The translations under genes were made by a program, and so were the position numbers. A DNA stretch of 64,000 bases, from the IMG/VR virus record IMGVR_UViG_3300043786_000977, positions 35,907-99,906 of that record; one strand, 5' to 3'. This document shows positions 51,298-60,178 of this stretch, piece after piece. Under the pieces are notes generated by a model. The model saw only the letters and a program-made list of their open reading frames with translations. It was not told the DNA's origin and made no database searches. The stretch's first letter is position 1, and each line of letters starts with the position of its first letter. The DNA is from a virus.

Positions 51298-52284
51298 ATG
51301 TATAATCCGGTGCAATTGGAGGCATTCCTCCTGCAACGGTTCGGAACAGTTAGAAGAGGTCACGGTAAAAAAGGCCTGGAACTAATAACCAAATGCCCGG
51401 TTTGCGGTAAGCGTAAGCTATCCGTGAACCCGAACACTGGCCTTTATCAGTGTTGGCGTGGTTGTGTTTCAGGACACGTGGATAAACTTCTTGGCGACAT
51501 CCGAGCCATGAAACTCACGACATTCGCGCCTAAGCCCGTATCTGTGGCAAGGGACGTCGACAGTCCGGGGGAACTGATCCCCCTGACGACACTCGATGAC
51601 GATCATCAGGCTTCTGTCTACCTACAGCAACGCGGCTTCAATGTCCGCATGCTGGAGGACCACTACGGCTTCCGGTATTGCCGGCAAGGTAAGAAGTATG
51701 CCAACGGGTTATTCGACACAACCAACACGATCATCATTCCTGTCTACAAGGGTGGGACTCTGATTGGTTGGCAGTCACGTCTGCTCTATAATCCAGACGG
51801 GCTCGACGATCGGGCCTGTGAGGGATTGGGGTTCATCAAGGATGAAGATGGGGACTGGGTCAAGCCGCCTAAGTACTTCACAATGCCGGGACTGGACAAA
51901 GGTAAAATACTCTGGAACTACGACTGGGCGCGTCAATCTGACATTGTAGTGGTATGCGAAGGTGTCTTTGACGCCGTCGCCGTCGGACGTTGCGCTGTAG
52001 CTTGTTTCGGTAAGGGGCTTACCGACAACCAAGTAAACATGCTTAAGGAGTACTGGGATCTCGTTGTACTCCTGCTTGACCCAGGTGACGCAGACAAACA
52101 GATGGCGCTATTGGATCAGTCGTCACTGATGAATAACGCGTTACCTGTGCACCTAGAAGGGTACAAGGATGCGGGCGAAGCGCCACAGGCAGAAATCTGG
52201 CGACAGATCGATCAGGCAATTGCGGATCACCCGATCCTCGCAGCAAATAAACGGACCCTTGATACCTATCGTTTTGTGGTGTAA
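51298..52284 (+). CDS. dnaG: DnaG-like / T7-type TOPRIM primase, 328 aa
   Basis: Zinc ribbon CPVC (33-36) and CWRGC (52-56) followed by a primase core; TOPRIM motifs VVVCEGVFDAVA (Glu near 220) and VVLLLDPGDADK (Asp near 263). The size resembles the primase half of T7 gp4. Synthesises RNA primers for lagging-strand DNA and is encoded just after the helicase, the usual order in phages. The protein also has an N-terminal helical RFGTVRRGHGKKG segment. Confidence 0.9.
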   Translation: MYNPVQLEAFLLQRFGTVRRGHGKKGLELITKCPVCGKRKLSVNPNTGLYQCWRGCVSGHVDKLLGDIRAMKLTTFAPKPVSVARDVDSPGELIPLTTLDDDHQASVYLQQRGFNVRMLEDHYGFRYCRQGKKYANGLFDTTNTIIIPVYKGGTLIGWQSRLLYNPDGLDDRACEGLGFIKDEDGDWVKPPKYFTMPGLDKGKILWNYDWARQSDIVVVCEGVFDAVAVGRCAVACFGKGLTDNQVNMLKEYWDLVVLLLDPGDADKQMALLDQSSLMNNALPVHLEGYKDAGEAPQAEIWRQIDQAIADHPILAANKRTLDTYRFVV

Positions 52285-52286
52285 TA

Positions 52287-52601
52287 ATGAAGTCTTTATT
52301 AGCATATAAACTGTTGCGTGTGCGCAAGGATTCATCATTGGGTCCGTTGTTCATCAATTGTCGCCAGCGTATTGAACCTGGCAAATGGTTAAAAGCGGAA
52401 GCCCATCGCCGGAAGGGTTATGCCTTCCGGCCGGGCTGGCACTGTACAGCGAAACCGTACGCCCCGCACTTGTCCACGAAAGGACGGGCGTGGTTTGCGG
52501 TACTCGTACGTGATTACGTGACCTACACTCGGCCTGCGGCACAAGGCGGTCAATGGATACTTGCGCAAAAAATGTGCGTATTACGCCTAGGTGTGCAATG
52601 A
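52287..52601 (+). CDS. Conserved hypothetical phage protein, 104 aa
   Basis: Member of a small conserved family common in phages and plasmids, with LRVRKDSSLGPLFIN, KGYAFRPGWHC and KPYAPHLS segments followed by GQWILA. No catalytic function is assigned. The single His-Cys pair (GWHC) could bind metal. It overlaps the polymerase start by 4 bases and follows the primase by 2. Confidence 0.8.
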   Translation: MKSLLAYKLLRVRKDSSLGPLFINCRQRIEPGKWLKAEAHRRKGYAFRPGWHCTAKPYAPHLSTKGRAWFAVLVRDYVTYTRPAAQGGQWILAQKMCVLRLGVQ

Positions 52602-55366
52602 CGAAGAAAGAAAAAGTAGAGGAACCGTCACCCTATCCGATATGGATGGATGAGACGGCACGGACTGTTGAAGGTAAAATATGGCTACGGGGACGTGGAC
52701 CCTTGCCGGCACCTTTCATGTTCGTCGGTGAACGGCCTCTGGAAAAAGAGGTCAAGGCAAAGCGGGTGTTTCACGGCGCCACCGGTGAATTACTTAATAC
52801 ACGGCTCGTGATGAATGGTTTCGATACTGCGTCTTGCTATCTGACAAACGCAGTCAAGTACCCGATCCCCCGAAACAAGAACGCGGCGGCCAAGGACTTG
52901 AAGGTGTGTCACGCGATGCTCGAAGAAGAAATCAAGCGCTGTAATCCGAAGGTGATCGTATGCCTAGGATCAGCTGCCCTGCGTGCAGTCGTGGGCCGTG
53001 ATATGAACATATCCTCGATTCGAGGGGAGTTAGTACGTGATCCGGTGCGCAATGTAGACATACTTGCGATGCATAATCCGGCATACGTGTTACACAATCC
53101 GGAAGTCATGGCTGCGTTCGATCGGGATATCTGTGAACTCGTAAGGTATCAGCGCGGCGAACAACCGATGCTGGACCCTGCCGACTGGGTCGAAATCCGG
53201 ACCGTGGCCTGGCTACGTGAATTCGTAGCCAGCGTCTTTGCGGAACAGGCGAATCCTGTTCTCGTAATAGACATGGAATGGAACGGTAAGACATGGATGG
53301 ATCCCGATCGGTATATTCGGACTATCCAGATCTGTCATAAACCGGGTCAAGCTGTGATTGTAGTCATGCGTGGCGAAAACGGTGTACCGGCAATGGACGA
53401 TGAACCGGAAGCCTGGAGAATTCTTAAGACGTTACTTGAGGATCCCCGGGTGGGTATCATCGGACATAATGCAATCGCGGATGGTCACTGGCTACTCGGA
53501 CAGAACATAGATATCCGACCACGTGTGATATGGGACACGATGCTCGCTGAGTTCCTGCTGCATGAGACAGGACCGTGGGGTCTGGAGGAGGTGACACTAC
53601 GGTACACAAATCACCGGCGCTACTCCCTAAACCTGGAGATGTGGGTAAATGAGCATAAGACTGAATGTAAACATGGTTACGGCCCCGTGCCCGAGAGCTT
53701 GTTGTTTCCATACGGGGCTATCGACGTAATAGGTCCACGGCAAATTGCTGAGAAGCAGTATCCGTTGGTCGCTGCCGAGTTTATGCAGCCCCGTGGATTA
53801 CGCGGACAATATCCGAGCCTGTGGCAAACCACGTTGCGGACACAGGAACTGTTGTATGAGCTCGAACGTAACGGGATGGCCATAGATACGGAACGTCTGG
53901 AGCAGCTCATCGTCGCATATCAACGTGTGCGTGCACAGTTACTGGGTGTTGTTACAACCGAGGCTGCTGCAGCTGGTTTCATTGAATTCAGTCCGACGTC
54001 CGTACAAGACGTTCAGAAGATGTTGTTTCAAGTTCTGAAACTCCCGCCTGTTAAAACAACCGAAGGGCGTGCCTGGGTTGATGACGTGGGTAACCAGGGT
54101 TTGGATAATCCAACGGAATCGACACCGTCAACGGATAAGACAACACTTGAGATCCTGGAAGACGAACATGCCCTGGTACACCACCTACTGCAGTTTCGTC
54201 GAATTGATCAGAGTTGCAAGACATGGTTACGGCATCCTAAAGAGGGTGAAGATGAAGTCTCCAAGGGCGGAGGAATAGGTGCCAAGATCTGGGCAGATGG
54301 CAGGATTCATGCACGGTTTTCGCAACTAGCAGAAACCGGTCGTTTTCGTACAGCACAGCCCAATGTGCAGAACTGGCCCAAGAAGGCAGAAGGATATATG
54401 GAAGAGATCTTCGGGAAGGACAATATGCCTCCCGGGATCCGGACTATTATCGTTCCTGCCCCTGGTTATGTTCTGATGGAAGGAGACTTCGTACAGGCTG
54501 AGTTGTTCGTACTAGCTGCGCTTTCGGGCGATCAGAATATGATGTCGGCGTTAACGACACCGGGGCGCGACTTACACGACGTTACGGCGATAACCGCATT
54601 CAAATTGAAGGTATACGATCCGCAAGGTAATGAGGTACCGGAATCCGTACTAATTGATCTTGCTAAGAAGAATCTACCAAAAGGATCCGAGAGTAAGGAG
54701 TTCAAGAGTTTCGTAAAGACACTACGTTACGTTGATCTGAGAGGCAAGGTGATGACACGTGACGAATTTAAAGAGACGATACGGGTGTCCGCAAAAAACG
54801 TGAATTTCGGGATTCCTTACGGACGCGGCGCGTTGGATATCGCTCGACAGGTCAAGGCCGAGACGGGCAGTAAGCAGACGATACAAGAACTCGAAACAGA
54901 CTTGAGTGAGATTGTGCGTGTATGGAAAGAAGAAACATACGCGACAGCCTGGGCATACATGCGACGGTGTGCACAGTCTGTATACGATCCTGGGTATATC
55001 AAAAATCCCTGGGGTCGTTATCGCCGTTTCCCTCGAGCACGAAATGACGAAGAACGTGCTGACGTGGAGCGTCAGGCACAGAATTTCCCGATTCAATCCA
55101 CAGTTGCGGACACGGCGATGATCGCCATGGACCTGATTGCGCGATATAGGGAAGCGAACGGATTACATTTCCGTATTGTGAACCAAATTCACGATGCGGT
55201 AATGATCGAAACACCAATTGACGAAATCGACCAGTGCAAACTTATGTACGGTGATACAATGGGCGCTATCGACATTCCAGTAGGACCACCATTCAACATA
55301 CTACGATTAGGCGTTGACATGAAAATACTAACTCGCTGGGGTGAAGAAGCCAAATCAAAAGACTAG
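52598..55366 (+). CDS. polA: DNA polymerase I family with UDG-like N-terminal domain, 922 aa
   Basis: Start at ATG 52598, overlapping the previous stop. Residues about 35-200 resemble family 4 uracil-DNA-glycosylase-like domains (FMFVGERPLEKE, LTNAVKY, IVCLGSAAL, HNPAYVL). About 215-400 is a 3'-5' exonuclease (VIDMEWNG, GHNAIADG, YGAIDVIGP). The polymerase follows with motif A EGDFVQAE near 628, motif B KNVNFGIPYG near 734 and motif C NQIHDAVM near 866. In motif C the usual Glu after Asp is Ala. The N-terminal cysteines typical of Fe-S UDGs are partly missing, so glycosylase activity is doubtful. Confidence 0.93.
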   Translation: MTKKEKVEEPSPYPIWMDETARTVEGKIWLRGRGPLPAPFMFVGERPLEKEVKAKRVFHGATGELLNTRLVMNGFDTASCYLTNAVKYPIPRNKNAAAKDLKVCHAMLEEEIKRCNPKVIVCLGSAALRAVVGRDMNISSIRGELVRDPVRNVDILAMHNPAYVLHNPEVMAAFDRDICELVRYQRGEQPMLDPADWVEIRTVAWLREFVASVFAEQANPVLVIDMEWNGKTWMDPDRYIRTIQICHKPGQAVIVVMRGENGVPAMDDEPEAWRILKTLLEDPRVGIIGHNAIADGHWLLGQNIDIRPRVIWDTMLAEFLLHETGPWGLEEVTLRYTNHRRYSLNLEMWVNEHKTECKHGYGPVPESLLFPYGAIDVIGPRQIAEKQYPLVAAEFMQPRGLRGQYPSLWQTTLRTQELLYELERNGMAIDTERLEQLIVAYQRVRAQLLGVVTTEAAAAGFIEFSPTSVQDVQKMLFQVLKLPPVKTTEGRAWVDDVGNQGLDNPTESTPSTDKTTLEILEDEHALVHHLLQFRRIDQSCKTWLRHPKEGEDEVSKGGGIGAKIWADGRIHARFSQLAETGRFRTAQPNVQNWPKKAEGYMEEIFGKDNMPPGIRTIIVPAPGYVLMEGDFVQAELFVLAALSGDQNMMSALTTPGRDLHDVTAITAFKLKVYDPQGNEVPESVLIDLAKKNLPKGSESKEFKSFVKTLRYVDLRGKVMTRDEFKETIRVSAKNVNFGIPYGRGALDIARQVKAETGSKQTIQELETDLSEIVRVWKEETYATAWAYMRRCAQSVYDPGYIKNPWGRYRRFPRARNDEERADVERQAQNFPIQSTVADTAMIAMDLIARYREANGLHFRIVNQIHDAVMIETPIDEIDQCKLMYGDTMGAIDIPVGPPFNILRLGVDMKILTRWGEEAKSKD

Positions 55367-55375
55367 AGGTTCATT

Positions 55376-56797
55376 ATGGGATTCAATGATCAAGCAAAAG
55401 TATTAACAGGTGCTCGTGGAGCACGGAAGTTCATCTTCAAAGATGGCGTCCGCTACAAGCACATGACGGGGCAGCAGCCGATCGTATTTCGACTGATGCC
55501 TTCGTTCAACCCGCAAGACGCGAACCCGGCAACATCATATCTGCCGTGTCTCGATCCTGCGGGTAACTTGACGGAGTGGGGCGCGCTTCTCAAGATCGTC
55601 CGTTTCGTCGGCCACGGTAAGGGTGGATCCGGTTCACGCCAGGATCTGCTGTCGCTCAAGACATTCGAGACAGACGGCCATCCGCGGTGGTGTCCGTTGG
55701 ATGCGTTGTATTCGACGATCGTTGCTGATCCGAATACCTGGGGTTATCTGATCGATGACGGTGACCGCAAGGATAAGAACCGTCCACGTGCATCATATAA
55801 CCGGGCGGCAAATCACCTGATTTGCAACGTTCTGGATATCAACGGTACTCAGTTGGGTGTACAGTTGGGCGTGTTCACGCAAGGCGCATCGAATAAGTTG
55901 ATCGACCGTAAGGATGGCCTCGTCTATCAGCCGAACGCAGCGCCGAACGCGGAAGAGGTGGCGAAACAGAACTATATGTGGGCGTACGCGAATGGCGATA
56001 TGACCTGCCCGAACTATGCCCCGGTACTCGTTGTCGAGAAGGGGGATGATAAGGGTGAGTTCTCTGCATATAAGATCTCGATCGCACAGGACCAGTCACG
56101 GCGTATTATCCGTCGTCAGGTCGATCAGACACTTATGGCGCAACGGTATAACCTGTCGACGTACAGTATTCCCGAACAGTCGTTCCTGAATGTCCCGTCA
56201 GAGGAAGATCTGGTGCAGTCACTGATCCAGTTGTTGAACGGACGTTCACCGCTCGGATATCACGAACACGCTCTGCTCAAGATCGCGTTCCCGAACTTCC
56301 AGATTCCTGAACCGCCGTCTGCACCAGGTGCAATGCATTCAGTTCAGTCTGGATTCGCACCAGCGCCTGCCATGGCTCCCGGGATGATCCCAGGAGCGGT
56401 TCCAGGTTACGGCGTGCCTCCTGCAGCCCCCGTGCCGGGACCGCAGTACCCCTCAGCCCCCGTGCCAGGACCGCAGTACCCCTCAGCCCCCGCGCCGGGA
56501 CCGCAGTACTCCTCGGCCCCCGTCGTGGGCGGTGGATTCCCTGGACCACAGGCAGTCCCGCAAGCAGCCCCTGTCCCCGGTGGATTCCCGGGAGCACAGG
56601 TAGCTCCGCCTGCGGCTCAGGCGGCGGGGCCTGTCGTGGGTCAACAGGTACAGGGTGTGATGGCTAATGCCCAACAGGCTGAGCCTGCAGCACAGCCTGC
56701 AAGCAATGTCGTGGCTCCAGGTGATCCCCTGGCGCCTGGCTTTGCACAAGGTGACTTCCTGGCACGTATCCGTGCAGGACAGGCACCGGGTAAGTAA
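55376..56797 (+). CDS. Putative ssDNA-binding protein with Pro-rich tail, 473 aa
   Basis: Lies between the DNA polymerase and recombinase genes. The N-terminal 300 residues have a beta-rich fold with Cys/His residues (PCLDPAGN, RWCPLDAL, DMTCPNYAP) of the kind seen in phage SSB proteins (gp32-like), and the C-terminal 150 residues are low-complexity Pro/Ala/Gly/Gln with three APVPGPQYPS-type repeats. SSB function is inferred mainly from position. The very end (FLARIRAGQAPGK) lacks the acidic tip usual for SSBs. Confidence 0.7.
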   Translation: MGFNDQAKVLTGARGARKFIFKDGVRYKHMTGQQPIVFRLMPSFNPQDANPATSYLPCLDPAGNLTEWGALLKIVRFVGHGKGGSGSRQDLLSLKTFETDGHPRWCPLDALYSTIVADPNTWGYLIDDGDRKDKNRPRASYNRAANHLICNVLDINGTQLGVQLGVFTQGASNKLIDRKDGLVYQPNAAPNAEEVAKQNYMWAYANGDMTCPNYAPVLVVEKGDDKGEFSAYKISIAQDQSRRIIRRQVDQTLMAQRYNLSTYSIPEQSFLNVPSEEDLVQSLIQLLNGRSPLGYHEHALLKIAFPNFQIPEPPSAPGAMHSVQSGFAPAPAMAPGMIPGAVPGYGVPPAAPVPGPQYPSAPVPGPQYPSAPAPGPQYSSAPVVGGGFPGPQAVPQAAPVPGGFPGAQVAPPAAQAAGPVVGQQVQGVMANAQQAEPAAQPASNVVAPGDPLAPGFAQGDFLARIRAGQAPGK

Positions 56798-56855
56798 CGA
56801 CAGCTTGTCGTTATTGACGTGTACCCCTGGGGCTCCGGCCCCAGGGGTCTTATAC
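56795..56855 (+). terminator. Tandem hairpins, strong intrinsic terminator
   Basis: TAACGACA (56795-56802) pairs with TGTCGTTA (56806-56813) across the stop codon. A second, perfect 11-base-pair stem (56823-56833 with 56838-56848) has a TCCG loop and is followed by CTTATA. Separates the SSB candidate from the recombinase gene. Confidence 0.7.
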
Positions 56856-56877
56856 TAATAGTCGTGAGGAGATAATT

Positions 56878-58182
56878 ATGGCACCCCGTGGTAAGAAAGA
56901 ATTAGCGCCGTCGGCGCCGCTGAGCAAGCAGGCACAGTTATTGCAACGCCTGCAAGAGAATAACATGTCCGTATCTACTGCCTCTCGTGTCATGAATAAC
57001 TGGCGGTACATCGATTTCATGAATCCAAGTGCACAACTGCCGACAATCTCATTGGAGTGGCTGTTCGGTGCTCGTGGCCTGTTGGCCGGCCGTATTATGC
57101 AATTGCGTGCCAAGTTTAGTAAGGGTAAATCGTCATTCATGTATCTGCAGTACGGTGCTGCACAACTGATGTCGAAGGCCTTCTGTCTGCACATTGAGAC
57201 TGAAGGTGCAGGTGCCCCTGCAGATTACATCGCCTCTATGGGTTGTAATCCGAATGATCTGATGGTTGCAGAGATACCATCTTTGGAAGATTGCCTGTCA
57301 AAGGTCGACGAAGTCGTATGCCAAATCCGCGGCGGGTTTGGCGGTGGTGTCAGCGCTGAAGGCCGGGCAACCAAGACCAAGTTTACGGATCCTATCGATC
57401 CGAATAACGAATCGCCGATCGTCATCGGGATTGACTCGTTAAGTTCGTTGGGTATGGAATCAGGCGTAGACGTAGATATCGCTGATATCAGTTCGTCGGC
57501 ACAACTGTCATACCATACACGGAAACTGCGAGAGTACTTCCGTAATCGTGTCGGCCGATTCCGGGACACACAGACCTTGCTCATGTTGACATCGCACGAG
57601 ACGGCGAAGATTGAGATGGGCGGTAAGAAGGGCTTCGGTGCATCAGCGGGCGGCGACAAATCATCGTTGGCGCAGGAGGCCGTCGGTATTCATGCCACTT
57701 ATGGTGTGGACCTGAACTCGACACCCTACTGGGATAAGAGCATCGGAAAGCAAATCGGTGACATCGTTAAGATGCGTACCTTCAAGAATAAACTGTCTCC
57801 CCGCTTCCGTGACTTGGATCTGTACCTGGTGTGGAATGCCGGTTTCGATCTGATCCGCACGGACGTTGAGTTCTTGATGAACCATAGTGCGTCGCCATTT
57901 GCCCCGCAGGAAGGCAAGGACAAGCAACTGTATGCTCACGCCCACGGTATCACATGTAAACCGTTGAGCGATAAGCCGTTCAAGACACAGGAGGATTTCT
58001 TGAGGGCCTTGTACGGGAACACGGATTACGTCATGAGCCTGCGTGAACAATTGCGTATTCGTGGTTGTGGCTTTGCGTTCGAAACCAGGTATCAGGAGCA
58101 ACTCGAGGCGCAAGAGGCACAAGAGGTAAAGGGCCAAGCAGTGGTGGACGAACTGGCAGATGCCGGTGAAGGACCGGCATAG
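56878..58182 (+). CDS. RecA/UvsX-like recombinase, 434 aa
   Basis: ATPase core: Walker-A-like AKFSKGKSS (78-86), catalytic Glu in HIETEGA (about 106), Walker B IVIGIDSLSSL (about 181-191) and a C-terminal part with LWNAGFDL-type strands. The first Gly of Walker A is absent (Ala instead), unlike RecA GPESSGKT. Performs strand exchange in phage recombination and repair. GAGGAG precedes the ATG. The C-terminal tail is acidic (AQEAQEVKGQ...DAGEGPA). Sequence is longer than E. coli RecA (352) by about 80 residues. Confidence 0.9.
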   Translation: MAPRGKKELAPSAPLSKQAQLLQRLQENNMSVSTASRVMNNWRYIDFMNPSAQLPTISLEWLFGARGLLAGRIMQLRAKFSKGKSSFMYLQYGAAQLMSKAFCLHIETEGAGAPADYIASMGCNPNDLMVAEIPSLEDCLSKVDEVVCQIRGGFGGGVSAEGRATKTKFTDPIDPNNESPIVIGIDSLSSLGMESGVDVDIADISSSAQLSYHTRKLREYFRNRVGRFRDTQTLLMLTSHETAKIEMGGKKGFGASAGGDKSSLAQEAVGIHATYGVDLNSTPYWDKSIGKQIGDIVKMRTFKNKLSPRFRDLDLYLVWNAGFDLIRTDVEFLMNHSASPFAPQEGKDKQLYAHAHGITCKPLSDKPFKTQEDFLRALYGNTDYVMSLREQLRIRGCGFAFETRYQEQLEAQEAQEVKGQAVVDELADAGEGPA

Positions 58183-58183
58183 C

Positions 58184-58744
58184 ATGGGTTGGCAAGAAGC
58201 TAAGAAGCGATATGACCTGGGCGAAACAGCGGCTAGTCAGAAAGTTGAGGATCTTGTTGCACGACGCGTCATACGTGGTATGGGTGGTGTCGAACGCCAA
58301 CTGCCACAGTTTGAACGTAGTTACGGATTCTACAGCCCTGATTCGGCCCTGTGGCCCCGGACATTCGCGGTCCTGCAAGCTGCGCATCCCTGTTCGTGGT
58401 TGTTCGGAACTGCGGGCGGGAGCGTGGCCTTGTGGGAACCACAAGTGATTGAAGTAGACGCCCATCATAAGGCGATCATGGAGTATGCTGAGAGTTTTAC
58501 AGCGCTGACAAAGCCACCGTATCCAGTGTTCTTCACACGAGTGAAGGACACACAGATATCACTAGTGTACTACCTTGTTAGACATGACTTAGCAGACGCA
58601 CATAGTGCGCATGTGACGGCCCCGTGGCTAGTACCGCCGGTACAGTTCCTAGCATCCATCGAACCGTGGTGGCTGGCTGTGCAGGAGACCGAACACTTCA
58701 TCAAACAGTTCGGTACATACAAACTACTGAGAGAACAAGAATGA
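58184..58744 (+). CDS. Hypothetical protein, 186 aa
   Basis: Start set at ATG 58184, one base after the recombinase stop and 11 bases after AAGGA; ATG 58160 within the recombinase gene is an alternative. Helical and aromatic-rich, with His/Trp in the C-terminal half (APWLVPPVQF, EPWWLAVQETEHF). No motif recognised. It overlaps the next gene by 4 bases. Function unknown; linked to recombination genes by position only. Confidence 0.7.
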   Translation: MGWQEAKKRYDLGETAASQKVEDLVARRVIRGMGGVERQLPQFERSYGFYSPDSALWPRTFAVLQAAHPCSWLFGTAGGSVALWEPQVIEVDAHHKAIMEYAESFTALTKPPYPVFFTRVKDTQISLVYYLVRHDLADAHSAHVTAPWLVPPVQFLASIEPWWLAVQETEHFIKQFGTYKLLREQE

Positions 58745-59106
58745 GTCTACCCTGTTTAACGCTGTGGTATCTCGGAAAACCTTATGCGTACGAAGCAAAG
58801 CACCTTACCGACAACGTTTGGCGGCCGACCTGGAATCCCGTACTGCGGTTACCCGTGTGTGAAATGCTGTCAAAGACTGCGCCGGAATTAGCCGCGGAAC
58901 TCGTACAGATGAGTCACGACGAAACGTGGATTCAACGTTATAAACGTCCGATGCGTTTGGGTGACCGGTTTGCCGTTGATGGTGTAAACTGGATTTTCAC
59001 TCCTACACGTGACACTACTGTATTGGCTGCAGCCGGGCTGTCAACACTTAAACTCGGCCATAAGTTTACCGATACGACGATTACACAATTACCAGGACCC
59101 ACTTAA
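58741..59106 (+). CDS. Hypothetical protein, 121 aa
   Basis: ATG 58741 overlaps the preceding stop (ATGA). Beta-rich C-terminal segment (MRLGDRFAVDGVNWIFTPT...) and a Pro/Leu/Trp-rich start (MSLPCLTLWYLGKPYAYEAK). No known family; it is separated from the next gene by one base. Probably part of a small operon of replication accessory proteins. Confidence 0.7.
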   Translation: MSLPCLTLWYLGKPYAYEAKHLTDNVWRPTWNPVLRLPVCEMLSKTAPELAAELVQMSHDETWIQRYKRPMRLGDRFAVDGVNWIFTPTRDTTVLAAAGLSTLKLGHKFTDTTITQLPGPT

Positions 59107-59107
59107 C

Positions 59108-59932
59108 ATGTCACTGCCACTAATAACTACCGAACAATTTGCAACCGTCTACATGACCACAAGGCTGAATGATGCGCGGCTCACCGACATGCCGCCACTG
59201 CACGTGACGGAAATACCCAGTGAGATGCGTCGCCTTTACAAGGACGAAGGAACTGCGATGACTGCCCGTTGGTGGGACGTATATCGCGATGTGGTTCAAC
59301 TATCGTTTCACTACAGGGGTGAGTATCATCATTTCCTGCTTTGTGAAGAACATACAAGCACGTCAGAATCACTGCTGAAATCACACGTCCACATCTACGA
59401 CGACGAGGAAGCGTTAATCAAGGGAGCATTCGAATTCCTACGCGAATTCTTTGGTCCTGCGACTGCTAGCGGTGCACCGCTCTACACGCGTCTGCTGATA
59501 GGTTGGCGTATGCACATCGAAGTTTGGCCGGTGCTCGTTAATCGTGCGATCAAGTATCGGATTCCGTTATACAGAGAGATGTTGACCGACCCCGATAGTA
59601 AGTGGCCTACGATTAGACATCTTGGTGATGTAGCTTCCTTATATCTACAGGGCGGCGGCGGATTACGTAGATTACCGGGACTACCTGACCTACTGAGGTT
59701 CTGGGGATTTTGGGGCGAGGATGAACACATTCCTTTACCCGAAGACCTCGAAACTGCGGTATGTACGGATCCCTACGGTGTGGTTAAACACGTCGAAAAG
59801 TACCTGACAGCCATGCACGATGTCATGTGCGTTTACTATCAACAGAACACAGATACACAAGTTGATACACCATTCAACGCAGGAATGGCGGTTCCAGCGA
59901 TATTACCGTATGGTCCGCCACCGATAGGATAG
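59108..59932 (+). CDS. PolB-type 3'-5' exonuclease-fold protein, possibly inactive, 274 aa
   Basis: Start ATG 59108. Region FEFLREFF, then LIGWRMHIEVWPVLVNRAIKY and LGDVASLYLQG resembles predicted exonuclease domains related to PolB (DNA_pol_B_exo2). In such proteins the Exo II strand is usually GWN..FD.P.L..RA; here Asn and Asp are not conserved (GWRMHIEVWP). The fold looks preserved but the catalytic residues are largely lost, so it may be a structural or regulatory homologue. C-terminus is Pro-rich (LPYGPPPIG). Adjacent to recombination genes. Confidence 0.6.
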   Translation: MSLPLITTEQFATVYMTTRLNDARLTDMPPLHVTEIPSEMRRLYKDEGTAMTARWWDVYRDVVQLSFHYRGEYHHFLLCEEHTSTSESLLKSHVHIYDDEEALIKGAFEFLREFFGPATASGAPLYTRLLIGWRMHIEVWPVLVNRAIKYRIPLYREMLTDPDSKWPTIRHLGDVASLYLQGGGGLRRLPGLPDLLRFWGFWGEDEHIPLPEDLETAVCTDPYGVVKHVEKYLTAMHDVMCVYYQQNTDTQVDTPFNAGMAVPAILPYGPPPIG

Positions 59933-59941
59933 GAATTAGTT

Positions 59942-60136
59942 ATGGCCGAACATGATGATCCAGCAAATAACTCAGTACCGCAACGTAGTCCGGAAGAACT
60001 ACGCATGGCCTTGCAGGAATGCACCAAGCGCCAGATCGCCCTCAAGGACCTCAAGAAGGCGACAGCAAAGGATTACGCGGATCAGATCAAAGAAATCGAT
60101 CACGAGATCGCAGACATACTGGCACAACTGGGTTGA
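59942..60136 (+). CDS. Small coiled-coil protein, 64 aa
   Basis: ATG 59942 preceded by AGGA at 59930-59933. After a polar N-terminus (MAEHDDPANNSVPQRS), residues 17-64 form a heptad-like helix (LRMALQECTKRQIALKDLKK... to HEIADILAQLG). No enzymatic motif. Short coiled coils of this sort act as adaptors or dimer partners; function unknown. A terminator-like hairpin follows. Confidence 0.7.
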   Translation: MAEHDDPANNSVPQRSPEELRMALQECTKRQIALKDLKKATAKDYADQIKEIDHEIADILAQLG

Positions 60137-60143
60137 TGGAGAA

Positions 60144-60169
60144 GGGGAGCGGGAGCGATCCTGCTCCCC
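60144..60169 (+). terminator. Hairpin after 60136
   Basis: GGGGAGC (60144-60150) pairs with GCTCCCC (60163-60169) across 12 bases, with a nested GGGAGC alternative. Weak T-tail. It ends just before the start of the next gene at 60179. Confidence 0.5.
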
Positions 60170-60178
60170 AAACTTACT

